Positions 32,781 through 41,953 of a DNA stretch of 64,000 bases are shown in pieces. A program made the translations under genes and the position numbers. The stretch lies in the NCBI RefSeq assembly GCF_017876655.1, contig NZ_JAGIOK010000001.1, forward strand, positions 682,001-746,000, given 5' to 3'. Source of the DNA: Microbacterium imperiale. GTDB lineage: Bacteria; Actinomycetota; Actinomycetes; Actinomycetales; Microbacteriaceae. A model generated the notes under the pieces. It was not told the DNA's origin. It searched no databases and worked only from the letters and a program-made list of their open reading frames with translations. Each line of letters starts with the position of its first letter. Position 1 is the stretch's first letter.

Positions 32781-33827
32781 GTGAGCGCGTCCGTAGCGAC
32801 GGTCCCCGCCGCCGCGACCGCGTCTGCACGACGCGGCTCGCGGCGGCGGGTCGTCTGGCTCCTCGTCCTCGTCGCGGTGGTCCTCGCCGCAGGCGTGATC
32901 TCGGTGACCTTCGGCGCCCGCGTCGTCGGAGTCGGCGACATCGTCGCAGGTCTCACCGGCGACATCGACACCGCTTCGGCGGCCGCCGTCGCCAAGCGGG
33001 TGCCCCGCACGCTGCTCGCGCTTCTCGTGGGAGCCGCCCTCGCCATCTCCGGCGCGGTGATGCAGGGCGTCACCCGCAACCCGCTCGCCGATCCCCAGAT
33101 CCTGGGCATCAACGGCGGCGCATCGCTGGCCGTCGTGATCGGGCTCGCGTTCTTCGGCGTCTCGTCCGCCTTCGGCTACATCTGGCTCGCGATGCTCGGG
33201 GCAGCCGTCGCCGCGGTCTTCGTGTACACGATCGGCTCCCTCGGACGCGGCGGCGCGAGCCCCCTCAAGCTGGCCCTGGCCGGCGCCGCCACCGCCGTCG
33301 CCTTCAGCTCGCTGATCAGCGCCATCCTGCTTCCGCGCATCGATGTCATGAGTGTCTTCCGGTTCTGGCAGATCGGCGGCGTCGGCGGCGCGACTGTCGA
33401 GAAGATCCTGCTCGTGCTCCCCTTCCTCGCGCTGGGCGCGGTGATCTGCCTTGCCGCCAGCGCGGCCCTGAACTCCCTCGCGCTGGGCGACGAGCTGGCC
33501 GCAGGCCTCGGCGAGCGCGTCCGCACCGCCCGTCTCGTCGCCGCGCTGGGCGCGGTCATCCTGTGCGGTGCCGCGACCGCCGTCGCCGGCCCGATCGGCT
33601 TCGTCGGCCTCATCGTGCCTCACGTCTGCCGTCTGCTCGTGGGCCCCGATCATCGGTGGCTGCTCCCTGTGTCGGCGCTCGTCGGCGCAGGGCTTCTCGT
33701 CGTCGCCGATGTCGTCGGACGGGTCATCGCCCGCCCGCAGGAGGTCGAGGTCGGCATCGTCACGGCGCTGATCGGCGCCCCCTTCTTCATCGCCATCGTC
33801 CGCCGCCAGAAGGTGCGGGCACTATGA
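32781..33827 (+). CDS. Iron-siderophore ABC transporter permease (FecCD family), subunit 1
   Basis: 348 aa, about ten membrane helices. The FecCD hallmarks RVPRTLLALLVGAALAISGA, MQGVTRNPLADPQILGINGG and GPIGFVGLIVPHVCRLLVG are clear. The N-terminus has a short charged cytosolic stretch before the first helix. GTG start 22 bp after the binding protein gene. Its TGA overlaps the ATG of the second permease (ATGA at 33824), fitting a heterodimeric channel made in equal amounts. Confidence 0.94.
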   Translation: MSASVATVPAAATASARRGSRRRVVWLLVLVAVVLAAGVISVTFGARVVGVGDIVAGLTGDIDTASAAAVAKRVPRTLLALLVGAALAISGAVMQGVTRNPLADPQILGINGGASLAVVIGLAFFGVSSAFGYIWLAMLGAAVAAVFVYTIGSLGRGGASPLKLALAGAATAVAFSSLISAILLPRIDVMSVFRFWQIGGVGGATVEKILLVLPFLALGAVICLAASAALNSLALGDELAAGLGERVRTARLVAALGAVILCGAATAVAGPIGFVGLIVPHVCRLLVGPDHRWLLPVSALVGAGLLVVADVVGRVIARPQEVEVGIVTALIGAPFFIAIVRRQKVRAL

Positions 33828-34873
33828 GCACCCTGACGGCGTCACGGTCGACGCTCGAGATCGTCGCGCGCGGCCGCGCGCGACGCGCGTGGCGCCGCCG
33901 CCTCGTCGTCGGCGCGCTCCTGATCGCGGTCGTGGTCATGTACGCCGTGTCGCTGATGGTCGGTCAGACGTTCTACTCCCCCGCGGAGGTCTGGGGCGTG
34001 ATCACGGGACAGACGGTGCCGGGTGCATCCTTCACGGTCGGCGAGCTGCGCCTGCCGCGCGCGACGCTCGCCCTACTGACCGGCCTCTGCTTCGGCATGG
34101 GGGGTGCCGTGTTCCAGACGATGCTGCGCAACCCGCTCGCGAGCCCCGACATCATCGGCATCAACGCGGGAGCGAGCGCCGCGGCCGTCGTCGGGATCGT
34201 GTTCCTGTCGCTCACCGAGACCGGCGTGTCCCTGCTCGCCACCGTCGCCGCTCTCGGCACCGCCCTCACGATCTACCTGCTGGCCTACAAGGACGGTGGC
34301 GCCGGCGCGCGGTTCATCCTCATCGGCATCGGTATCGCGGCGATCTTCAACAGCGTCGTGTCGTACGTGCTCTCGCGCGCCGCGGAGTGGGACCTGCAGG
34401 CGGCGATGCGGTGGATCACCGGGAACCTCAACGGCGGCTCCTGGAGCCAGGTCGTGCCGCTCGCGATCGCGATGGTCGTGGTTGTCCCCGTGCTGCTGTG
34501 GCTCACGCGCGACCTCGAGCTCATGCGCCTGGGCGACGAGGCGGCATCCGCCTTGGGCGTGCCCGTCGAGCGGCGGCGCATCCTGCTCATCGTCGCCGCC
34601 GTCGCCCTGCTCGCCTTCGCGACGGCCGCCGCCGGACCGATCGCCTTCGTGGCCTTCCTCTCCGGCCCCATCGCGGCGCGGATGCTCGGCCCCGTGGGCT
34701 CCCCCGTCCTCGCAGCGGGTCTGTTCGGCTCGCTCCTCGTCCTCGTGGCCGACCTCACCGCTCAGTACCTGCTCGGGCTGCGTCTGCCCGTCGGCGTCGT
34801 GACCGGCGTGCTCGGGGCTCCGTACCTCATCATCCTGCTCATCCGAAGCAGCCGCTCGGGAGGCTCCCTATGA
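33824..34873 (+). CDS. Iron-siderophore ABC transporter permease (FecCD family), subunit 2
   Basis: 349 aa, about nine to ten helices. It has the matching hallmarks LRLPRATLALLTGLCFGMGG, MLRNPLASPDIIGINAGA and GPIAFVAFLSGPIAARMLG. The pair with the preceding permease forms the membrane channel for ferric siderophore. ATGA overlaps at both ends (33824 and 34870) couple it to its neighbours. Confidence 0.94.
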   Translation: MSTLTASRSTLEIVARGRARRAWRRRLVVGALLIAVVVMYAVSLMVGQTFYSPAEVWGVITGQTVPGASFTVGELRLPRATLALLTGLCFGMGGAVFQTMLRNPLASPDIIGINAGASAAAVVGIVFLSLTETGVSLLATVAALGTALTIYLLAYKDGGAGARFILIGIGIAAIFNSVVSYVLSRAAEWDLQAAMRWITGNLNGGSWSQVVPLAIAMVVVVPVLLWLTRDLELMRLGDEAASALGVPVERRRILLIVAAVALLAFATAAAGPIAFVAFLSGPIAARMLGPVGSPVLAAGLFGSLLVLVADLTAQYLLGLRLPVGVVTGVLGAPYLIILLIRSSRSGGSL

Positions 34874-35712
34874 CCGCGAACCGCACCCTCGAGGCCCGCG
34901 GCATCCGACTCGGCTACGGTGACCGCATCATCGTCGACGAACTCGACCTGACGGTCCCGAGCGGGCGCGTGACCGCTATCGTCGGCGCCAACGCCTGCGG
35001 CAAGTCCACCCTGCTGAAGTCCATGGCCCGGTTGCTGGCGCCCCGCACCGGTCACGTGCTGCTGGACGGCCGCGACATCCACCGGATGCCGACCCGCCAG
35101 CTCGCTCGGGAGCTCGGTCTGCTGCCGCAGTCGCCGATCGCCCCCGAGGGCATCGCGGTGTCCGACCTGGTCAGCCGGGGCCGGACGCCGCATCACGGCC
35201 CGCTGGCGCGCTGGACCCGCGCCGACGACGAGGCGGTGGCGCACGCCCTCGAGGCGACCGACACGGCCGCGATCGCCGACCGCTCGGTCGACGAGCTGTC
35301 GGGAGGCCAGCGTCAGCGCGTCTGGATCGCGATGGCGCTCGCGCAGCAGACCGACGTGCTGCTGCTGGACGAGCCGACGACCTTCCTCGACGTCAGCCAT
35401 CAGATCGACGTCCTCGACCTGCTCACGGATCTCAACCGCAGCCGCGGCACGACCATCGTCATGGTGCTGCACGACCTGAATCTCGCCGCGCGGTACGCCG
35501 ACCACCTCGTCGCGATGGCCGGCGGACGGCTCTACGCCGCGGGCGACCCGTCGTCCGTGCTCACCGCCGACACCGTGAGAGCCGTCTTCGGCCTGGACAG
35601 TCGTGTCATCCCCGATCCCCTGACGGGGCGACCCCTCGTGCTGCCCATCGGCCGGCACCACGTGCCGTCGCAGCATGCCCCGTCCGATCCCGACGGCGTC
35701 ACCGCCGCCTGA
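34870..35712 (+). CDS. Iron-siderophore ABC transporter ATP-binding protein
   Basis: 280 aa, FecE/FepC type. Walker A is GANACGKSTLLK, an ACGKS variant typical of this subfamily, the signature ELSGGQRQRVWIAMAL, Walker B VLLLDEPTTFLD, and H-loop VLHDLNLAARYADH. It drives import by the two permeases and starts inside the last codon of the second one. The siderophore-interacting protein gene follows after 13 bp. Confidence 0.95.
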   Translation: MTANRTLEARGIRLGYGDRIIVDELDLTVPSGRVTAIVGANACGKSTLLKSMARLLAPRTGHVLLDGRDIHRMPTRQLARELGLLPQSPIAPEGIAVSDLVSRGRTPHHGPLARWTRADDEAVAHALEATDTAAIADRSVDELSGGQRQRVWIAMALAQQTDVLLLDEPTTFLDVSHQIDVLDLLTDLNRSRGTTIVMVLHDLNLAARYADHLVAMAGGRLYAAGDPSSVLTADTVRAVFGLDSRVIPDPLTGRPLVLPIGRHHVPSQHAPSDPDGVTAA

Positions 35713-35725
35713 ACTGGAGCGATCC

Positions 35726-36631
35726 GTGTCCCTCGCCGCCCTCGGCTTCTTCCGTGCGCCCGTCGCCGCGATCACCGACCTCACGCCGAGCTTCCGCCGC
35801 TTCACCTTCCGTGATGCATGCCTCGCCGATTACGGCGACCCGGGCTTCGACCAGCGTGTGAAAGTCATCTTCCCCACCGCCACGGCTTCGCTCGACGACA
35901 TGCCCACCGGCCCCGACTGGTACGAGCAGTGGCGCGCGCTGCCCGAGGCCGCCCGCCCCGTCATGCGCACCTACACGACGCGGGCCGTCCGCGCGTCGGC
36001 GCACGAGGTCGATATCGACATGGTCGCCCACGACGTCATCGGACCCGCGTCGGCCTTCATCGCCGACGCCCAGGTCGGCGATGAAGTGCTCATCCTCGCC
36101 CCCACCACGGCCCACACGGGAGTCAGCTACGGCATCGACTTCGTCCCCCCGGCCGAGACCGACGCGATCCTCCTGGCCGGCGACGAGACGGCGGCACCGG
36201 CGATCGCGGTGATCCTCGAGCAACTCCCGCCCGAGGCCCGGGGCACCGTCGTGCTCGAGGTTCCCACGGAAGCGGACCTGGCCTACCTGCCCCGGCACCC
36301 GGGATTCGATCTCGTCCTGGCCGCTCGCGACGGCGAGGCACAGCGCCACGCCCACCTCGTCACGGCCGTCGAAGCGGTCGCCGAGAGCCTCGCGCCCGCC
36401 GGCATCGGCGCCGAGGTCGAGGAGGTCGACGTTGACACCGACATCCTCTGGGAGGTGCCGCGCACCGCGAAAGGCGGCGCGGCGCTCAAGCGCGCACCGC
36501 TGTACGCGTGGCTCGCGGGCGAAGCCTCCGCGATCAAGACGCTGCGCCGGCACCTCGTCGGCACCGTCGGAGTCGATCGCCGCGCCGTCGCCTTCATGGG
36601 CTACTGGCGCGTCGGTCGCTCCGAGACCTGA
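35726..36631 (+). CDS. Siderophore-interacting protein (flavin ferric-siderophore reductase)
   Basis: 301 aa. It has the FAD-binding R-x-Y-T motif in RTYTTRAVR and the C-terminal SIP domain ending in KTLRRHLVGTVGVDRRAVAFMGYWRVG. Family members use NAD(P)H to reduce ferric siderophore in the cytoplasm and free the iron, so its place after the importer is fitting. GTG start with GGAG. Its last 31 bp overlap the end of the convergent PatB/MalY gene. Confidence 0.93.
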   Translation: MSLAALGFFRAPVAAITDLTPSFRRFTFRDACLADYGDPGFDQRVKVIFPTATASLDDMPTGPDWYEQWRALPEAARPVMRTYTTRAVRASAHEVDIDMVAHDVIGPASAFIADAQVGDEVLILAPTTAHTGVSYGIDFVPPAETDAILLAGDETAAPAIAVILEQLPPEARGTVVLEVPTEADLAYLPRHPGFDLVLAARDGEAQRHAHLVTAVEAVAESLAPAGIGAEVEEVDVDTDILWEVPRTAKGGAALKRAPLYAWLAGEASAIKTLRRHLVGTVGVDRRAVAFMGYWRVGRSET

Positions 36632-37803
36632 GCCAGCGGCGCCGTCGCGCGCGCGAACGCTCCGATCCGCTCGACGGCGTCGCGGAGGACGTCCGGGCCG
36701 CACCCGAAGTTCAGCCGGACATGACCGATGCCCTGCGTTCCGAAGAAGGGGCCGTGGTGCAACGCGACCCCCGCGCCCTCTCGGATGCGGTCGGCCGGGT
36801 CGTCGCCCCAGCCGTAGTCCGACACATCGATCCAGGCGAGGAACCCGGCCTGCGGCATCCGGTAACGCGCACGCGGCAGGTGGTCGGCGAGCAGCTCCGC
36901 CAGCAGCCGCCGATTGACCTCGAGCCGCGCGAGCAGGGCGTCGAGCCAGGCATCCGACTCCGTGGAGAACGCCGCGACGGATGACAGGGCTCCGAAGAGC
37001 CCGGTGCGCCACTCGACCTCCCAGGGCAGCGACCGGACGGTGGCGGTCGTCGCGTCCGAGGCCGTCACCATCACCGCGCACTTCAGACCCGCGAGGTTGT
37101 AGGCCTTCGAGGCGCTGGTGACGGCGTACCCGACGGCCTCGGCTTCGGCCGAGACGCTGAGGAAGGGGGTGAACGGCGCGTCCGCGCTGGCGAGAGGCCC
37201 GTGGATCTCATCGCTGATCACGACGGCTCCGTGGCGCGCCGCGATGCGAGCCAGCTCGCGCAAGGTCTTGCGCGAGTGCACGGTTCCCGTCGGGTTGTGC
37301 GGGTTGCACAGCAGCACCGCGCGGGCGCCGGTCGCCAGCGCCGCCTCGATCCCGGCGAGGTCGAGCTCCCAGCCAGCCCCGGTGTCGCGGAGCGGAACCT
37401 CTTCCACGACGGCGCCGGCCTCGGCGACGGTGTCGAAGAACGGCGGATACACGGGAGGGTTCACCACGACACGGTCGCCCGGCTCAACCGTCGCACGCAG
37501 CAGCTCGACCACGCCCATCATCACGTCACCGGTCCAGCGGACGCGCTCGGGCTCGACGACCCACCCCCACCGACGGCGCGCGAAGCCGGCGAACGCACCG
37601 GCTACGCCCGGCTGGGGCGGGGTGTAGCCGGTGTCGCCGATCTCCACCGCGTCGTGCAGCGCCGTGGTGATGGGAGCGGCGAGGGCGAAGTCCGTCTCGG
37701 CCACGAACATCGGGATGACGTCGTGCGGATACGATCGCCACTTCGTGCTCGACCGGCGCCGCAGCGTCTCGAGCGGGAGGGCGTCGAGGGGCGGGGTGCT
37801 CAT
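36601..37803 (-). CDS. PatB/MalY-type aminotransferase, cystathionine beta-lyase-like
   Basis: 400 aa, fold-type I PLP enzyme. The subgroup marks are PMFVAETDFALAAPI at the N-terminus, NPHNPTGTVHSRKTLRELA, ISDEIHGPL with the PLP-binding Asp, and SASKAYNLAGLK with the Schiff-base lysine near residue 230. Relatives cleave C-S bonds of cystathionine or cysteine conjugates. It lies 57 bp after sufT on the same strand but has its own promoter hexamer 6 nt before the ATG. The substrate is inferred at family level only. Confidence 0.9.
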   Translation of the reverse strand: MSTPPLDALPLETLRRRSSTKWRSYPHDVIPMFVAETDFALAAPITTALHDAVEIGDTGYTPPQPGVAGAFAGFARRRWGWVVEPERVRWTGDVMMGVVELLRATVEPGDRVVVNPPVYPPFFDTVAEAGAVVEEVPLRDTGAGWELDLAGIEAALATGARAVLLCNPHNPTGTVHSRKTLRELARIAARHGAVVISDEIHGPLASADAPFTPFLSVSAEAEAVGYAVTSASKAYNLAGLKCAVMVTASDATTATVRSLPWEVEWRTGLFGALSSVAAFSTESDAWLDALLARLEVNRRLLAELLADHLPRARYRMPQAGFLAWIDVSDYGWGDDPADRIREGAGVALHHGPFFGTQGIGHVRLNFGCGPDVLRDAVERIGAFARATAPLAQVSERPTRQ

Positions 37804-37809
37804 GCCGCG

Positions 37810-37815
37810 AGCCTA
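37810..37815 (-). promoter_or_regulatory. -10 hexamer of the PatB/MalY gene (leaderless)
   Basis: TAGGCT on the minus strand, six bases, then ATG. Confidence 0.55.
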
Positions 37816-37860
37816 GCCAGCGGCCCGGACGATGACGGCGACATGTCGCCGCGTGACGCG

Positions 37861-38190
37861 TCAGATCGCGAAGCCGAGCGCGCGCATCATGTCGCGGCCG
37901 TCGTCGGTGATCCGTTCCGGACCCCACGGCGGCATCCACACCCAGTTGATGCGGAACCGTTCGACGACGTCATCCAGCGCCTGCGCCGTCTGCTCCTCGA
38001 GCACATCGGTCAGCGGGCAGCCGGCCGAGGTCAGCGTCATGTGAATGACGAGCGCGTCGTTCTCGTCGTCCCACGCGAGGTCGTAGATCAGGCCCAGGTC
38101 GACGACGTTGATCCCCAGCTCGGGATCCATCACGTCCTTGAGAGCCTCGGTGACCTCGTCGTACTTCTCGGGAGCGAGCGTTGCGGTCAT
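37861..38190 (-). CDS. sufT: SufT-like metal-sulfur cluster assembly factor (MIP18/DUF59)
   Basis: 109 aa. The DUF59 core VMDPELGINVVDLGLIYDL and the cysteine in TLTSAGCPLTDVL mark the MIP18/SufT group, which helps mature Fe-S proteins. It ends in the typical WVWMPPWGPERITDDGRDM. Last member of the suf operon, 9 bp after sufC. Confidence 0.92.
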   Translation of the reverse strand: MTATLAPEKYDEVTEALKDVMDPELGINVVDLGLIYDLAWDDENDALVIHMTLTSAGCPLTDVLEEQTAQALDDVVERFRINWVWMPPWGPERITDDGRDMMRALGFAI

Positions 38191-38199
38191 GTAACGATC

Positions 38200-38970
38200 C
38201 TACGCGTCGACCGGCGTACCGGCGTCGAGGAAGCGGTCGTAGCCCTCTTCCTCGAGGCGGTCGGCGAGCTCCGGCCCGCCCTCCTCGACGATCCGACCCT
38301 TGACCATGACGTGAACGAACTGCGGCTGAATGTAGCGCAGGATGCGCGTGTAGTGCGTGATGAGCAGCACGCCGAGGTCGGTGTCGGCCTTGGCGCGGTT
38401 GACGCCCTCCGACACGATCTTGAGCGCGTCGACGTCGAGGCCCGAGTCGGTCTCGTCCAGGACGGCGATCTTCGGCTTGAGCAGCTCGAGCTGCAGGATC
38501 TCGTGGCGCTTCTTCTCGCCACCCGAGAAGCCCTCGTTGACGTTGCGCTGCGCGAACTTGGGGTCCATGCGCAGGTTCGCCATCGCCTGCTTGACGTCCT
38601 TCGTCCACGAGCGGATCGCGGGCGCCTCGCCGTCGACGGCGGTCTTGGCCGTGCGCAGGAAGTTCGTCACCGTGATGCCCGGGACCTCGACGGGGTACTG
38701 CATCGCGAGGAACAGGCCCGCGCGCGCACGCTCGTCGACCGACATCTCGAGGACGTCCTCGCCGTCGAGCGAGATCGAGCCGCCGGTGACGGTGTACTTG
38801 GGGTGTCCGGCGATCGCGTACGCGAGGGTCGACTTGCCGGAGCCGTTCGGGCCCATGATCGCGTGGGTCTCGCCCGTGCGCACGGTGAGGGTGACGCCGT
38901 TGAGGATCGGGGTGGCCCCCGCCTCGGTCTCGACCGTCACGTGCAGGTCGCGGATCTCGAGAACAGACAT
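38200..38970 (-). CDS. sufC: Fe-S cluster assembly ATPase SufC
   Basis: 256 aa ABC-type ATPase of the cytoplasmic SufBCD scaffold. Walker A is GPNGSGKSTL, the signature GFSGGEKKRHEI, and the Walker B ends in the SufC-specific LDETDSGLDVDAL. It has no membrane partner; it drives conformational change in SufB-SufD. It lies between the Rieske gene and sufT in the operon. Confidence 0.97.
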   Translation of the reverse strand: MSVLEIRDLHVTVETEAGATPILNGVTLTVRTGETHAIMGPNGSGKSTLAYAIAGHPKYTVTGGSISLDGEDVLEMSVDERARAGLFLAMQYPVEVPGITVTNFLRTAKTAVDGEAPAIRSWTKDVKQAMANLRMDPKFAQRNVNEGFSGGEKKRHEILQLELLKPKIAVLDETDSGLDVDALKIVSEGVNRAKADTDLGVLLITHYTRILRYIQPQFVHVMVKGRIVEEGGPELADRLEEEGYDRFLDAGTPVDA

Positions 38971-38985
38971 GTCGGGTTCCTTACT

Positions 38986-39315
38986 TCACTTCACTTCGCG
39001 GGTCACGGTGGGGTCGATGAGGATGTCGTCCCCGTCGATCGTGACCTCGTAAACGGGCACCGGCTCGTAGGCCGGGAGATTCAGGGGCTGGCCGGTGCGC
39101 AGCGAGAAGGCCGAGCCGTGCGCCCAGCACTCCAGCGTGTCCTCCTCGACGAACCCCTCGGCCAGCGAGATGTCGCCGTGCGTGCACGTGTCGCCGATCG
39201 CGTGGACCTCGCCGTTGCCGTCGAGGACGACGGCCATGGGGACCTTGTCGATGACGACGCGGACAGCGGTGTCCTGCTCCAGCTCGCTGAGCTTGAGGAC
39301 CTTCTGAGCGCTCAT
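38986..39315 (-). CDS. Rieske ferredoxin-like protein of the suf operon
   Basis: 109 aa. Both halves of the Rieske [2Fe-2S] site are present: CTHGDISLAEG and CWAHGSAF, with the Cys-His ligand pairs. It is of the small soluble type found in oxygenase ferredoxins. Its ATG overlaps the sufD TGA (ATGA). A Rieske gene between sufD and sufC is seen in other actinobacterial suf operons; its role there is not firmly known. Confidence 0.93.
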   Translation of the reverse strand: MSAQKVLKLSELEQDTAVRVVIDKVPMAVVLDGNGEVHAIGDTCTHGDISLAEGFVEEDTLECWAHGSAFSLRTGQPLNLPAYEPVPVYEVTIDGDDILIDPTVTREVK

Positions 39316-40496
39316 GCCTGCGCTCCCGCCGCGAGCTCGGCCTCGATGGCGGCGAGCAGTTCGTCGGTGAGCTCGTCGACGCCCATCTTCTGGACGATCT
39401 CGGCGAGGAAGCCGAGGACGACGAGGCGGCGCGCCTCGGCCTCGGGGATGCCGCGGGCCTGCAGGTAGAACAGCTGCTGGTCATCGAAGCGGCCGGTCGC
39501 GCTCGCGTGCCCGGCGCCCTGGATGTCCCCGGTCTCGATCTCGAGGTTCGGGATCGAGTCGGCACGGGCTCCGTCGGTGAGGACCAGGTTGCGGTTCGCC
39601 TCGTAGGAGTCGGTGCCGACGGCATCCGGTCCGATCAGCACGTCGCCGATCCACACGCTGTGCGCGCTCTCGCCCTGCAGCGCGCCCTTGTAGAGGACAT
39701 CGCCGACCGTGTGCGGCCCCTTGTGGTGCAGGTAGACCTGGCTCTCGAGGTGCTGCCCCGAGTCGGCGAACGACAGGCCGTACATCCGCCCCTCGGCGCC
39801 CGAGCCGGCGAGCTCGAGCGACGGGTTGACCCGGACGACCCCGCCGCCGAGGCTCACCACGACGTGCGTGAGCGAGGCGTCGCGGTCGACGCGCGCCTGG
39901 TGCGCGGCGGCGTGCACGGCGTCGTCGTCCCAGCGCTGGAGCGAGACGACCGTGAGGGCCGACCCGTCACGGGCGATGATCTCGACGTTCTGCGCGTGCG
40001 ATGCGGTGCCCTCGTGGCGGAGGATGATCGTTCCGCGGGCGTTGGGCATGGCCTCGATCACGACGTGCGCATGGGCGACGCCCCCCGTGCCGCGCAGGGT
40101 CACCACGACGGGAGCGTCGAGCTCGACGCCCGCGGGGATGCGCAGCAGCGGCGCCTCGGGCTCCTGCGACCACGCGATCGCGCTCGGCAGGTCCTCCGGG
40201 CGGAAGACCTCGCCGCGCGGGGCGTCGCCGACGCGCAGGCGCGCCTGCTCGAGGCCAGCGGGCGCCGACACCTCGACGTCGACGACACCGGTGGCACCGG
40301 GCTCGTCGACGAACAGGGGCCGCAGCCGGTCGAGCGGCGTGTGCTTCCAGTTCACCTCGCGCCCGGTCGGCGTGCCGAAGTCAGCGGGGTCGAACGACGC
40401 GGGCCGCTCGGAACGGGTCTGCACCGGCACGAACGCGGCCGCAGGGTCGATGTGGCCCTTCTCGCCGGTGGCGGGGGCCTGAGTCACGCTCGTCAT
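39312..40496 (-). CDS. sufD: Fe-S cluster assembly protein SufD
   Basis: 394 aa. It pairs with SufB to form the scaffold. The C-terminal part has the parallel beta-helix followed by EIETGDIQGAGHASATGRFD and FYLQARGIPEAEARRLVVLGF, the SufD/SufB core signature. The frame is open far upstream, antisense and inside sufB, but the ATG at 40496 overlapping the sufB TGA is the natural start. Confidence 0.95.
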   Translation of the reverse strand: MTSVTQAPATGEKGHIDPAAAFVPVQTRSERPASFDPADFGTPTGREVNWKHTPLDRLRPLFVDEPGATGVVDVEVSAPAGLEQARLRVGDAPRGEVFRPEDLPSAIAWSQEPEAPLLRIPAGVELDAPVVVTLRGTGGVAHAHVVIEAMPNARGTIILRHEGTASHAQNVEIIARDGSALTVVSLQRWDDDAVHAAAHQARVDRDASLTHVVVSLGGGVVRVNPSLELAGSGAEGRMYGLSFADSGQHLESQVYLHHKGPHTVGDVLYKGALQGESAHSVWIGDVLIGPDAVGTDSYEANRNLVLTDGARADSIPNLEIETGDIQGAGHASATGRFDDQQLFYLQARGIPEAEARRLVVLGFLAEIVQKMGVDELTDELLAAIEAELAAGAQA

Positions 40497-41914
40497 CAGC
40501 CGACGCTGCCTTCCATGCCCATTTCGATGAGCTTGTTGAGTTCGAGGGCGTATTCCATCGGCAGCTCGCGCGCGATGGGCTCGATGAACCCGCGCACGAT
40601 CATCGCCATCGCCTCGTCCTCGGGCATGCCGCGGCTCATGAGGTAGAACAGCTGCTCTTCGCTGACCTTCGACACCGTCGCCTCGTGACCGAGCTGGACA
40701 TCGTCCACCCGGATGTCGATGGCGGGATACGTGTCGGAGCGCGAGATCGTGTCGACGAGCAGGGCGTCGCATCGCACGGTGTTGGCGGAGTGGTGCGCGT
40801 TCGCGTCGACCCGGACCTCGCCGCGGTATCCGGCGCGTCCGCCGCCGCGGGCGATCGACTTGGAGACGATCGAGGACTGCGTGTAGGGCGCCATGTGGAT
40901 CATCTTGGCGCCGGCGTCCTGGTGCTGGCCCGGACCGGCGAAGGCCACCGACAGCGTCTCCCCCTTGGCGTGCTCGCCCATGAGGAAGATGGACGGGTAC
41001 TTCATCGTGACCTTCGAGCCGATGTTGCCGTCGACCCACTCCATCGTCGCGCCCTCGTGTGCGACGGCGCGCTTCGTGACGAGGTTGTAGACGTTGTTCG
41101 ACCAGTTCTGGATGGTCGTGTACCGGACGCGCGCGTTCTTCTTGACGATGATCTCGACGACCGCCGAGTGCAGCGAATCGCTCTTGTAGATCGGCGCGGT
41201 GCAGCCTTCGATGTAGTGGACGTAGCTGTCCTCGTCGGCGATGATCAGGGTCCGCTCGAACTGGCCCATGTTCTCGGTGTTGATCCGGAAGTAGGCCTGC
41301 AGCGGGATCTCGACGTGCACGCCCTTCGGGACGTAGACGAACGAGCCGCCCGACCAGACCGCCGTGTTCAGCGCGGCGAACTTGTTGTCGCCGGCCGGGA
41401 TCACGGTGCCGAAGTACTCCTCGAAGAACTCGGGGTGCTCGCGCAGCGCCGTGTCGGTGTCCATGAAGATCACGCCCTGGGCCTCGAGGTCCTCGCGGAT
41501 CTGGTGGTAGACCACCTCGGACTCGTACTGCGCCGCCACGCCGGCGACGAGGCGCTGACGCTCCGCCTCGGGGATGCCGAGCTTCTCGTAGGTCTCGCGG
41601 ATCTCCTCGGGGAGGTCCTCCCACGACTGCGCCTGCTTCTCGGTGGAGCGGACGAAGTACTTGATGTTGTCGAAGTCGATGTCGCTGAGGTCGGCACCCC
41701 ACGTCGGCATCGGCTTGCGTCCGAAGAGCTGGTAGCCCTTCAGACGGGTCTTCAGCATCCACTCCGGCTCGTTCTTGAGGGCCGAGATGCCGCGCACCAC
41801 GTCCTCGTTGATGCCGCGCTGCGCGACAGCGCCAGCGGCATCCGTGTCGTGCCAGCCGAACTCGTACACCCCCAGGCCTTCGAGTTCCGGTCGGTCGATG
41901 AGCACATCCGACAT
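40496..41914 (-). CDS. sufB: Fe-S cluster assembly protein SufB
   Basis: 472 aa, normal length. Family blocks include [54 protein letters not shown] and [20 protein letters not shown]. SufB holds the nascent cluster. I take ATG 41914, preceded by AGGAGG, rather than 41959. It heads the operon; the regulator gene sufR that often precedes sufB in actinobacteria is absent and ctaA is divergent instead. Confidence 0.97.
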   Translation of the reverse strand: MSDVLIDRPELEGLGVYEFGWHDTDAAGAVAQRGINEDVVRGISALKNEPEWMLKTRLKGYQLFGRKPMPTWGADLSDIDFDNIKYFVRSTEKQAQSWEDLPEEIRETYEKLGIPEAERQRLVAGVAAQYESEVVYHQIREDLEAQGVIFMDTDTALREHPEFFEEYFGTVIPAGDNKFAALNTAVWSGGSFVYVPKGVHVEIPLQAYFRINTENMGQFERTLIIADEDSYVHYIEGCTAPIYKSDSLHSAVVEIIVKKNARVRYTTIQNWSNNVYNLVTKRAVAHEGATMEWVDGNIGSKVTMKYPSIFLMGEHAKGETLSVAFAGPGQHQDAGAKMIHMAPYTQSSIVSKSIARGGGRAGYRGEVRVDANAHHSANTVRCDALLVDTISRSDTYPAIDIRVDDVQLGHEATVSKVSEEQLFYLMSRGMPEDEAMAMIVRGFIEPIARELPMEYALELNKLIEMGMEGSVG

Positions 41915-41953
41915 GACTTCCTCCTCTTCGCACCGCAACGGTGTCATCCGTCC

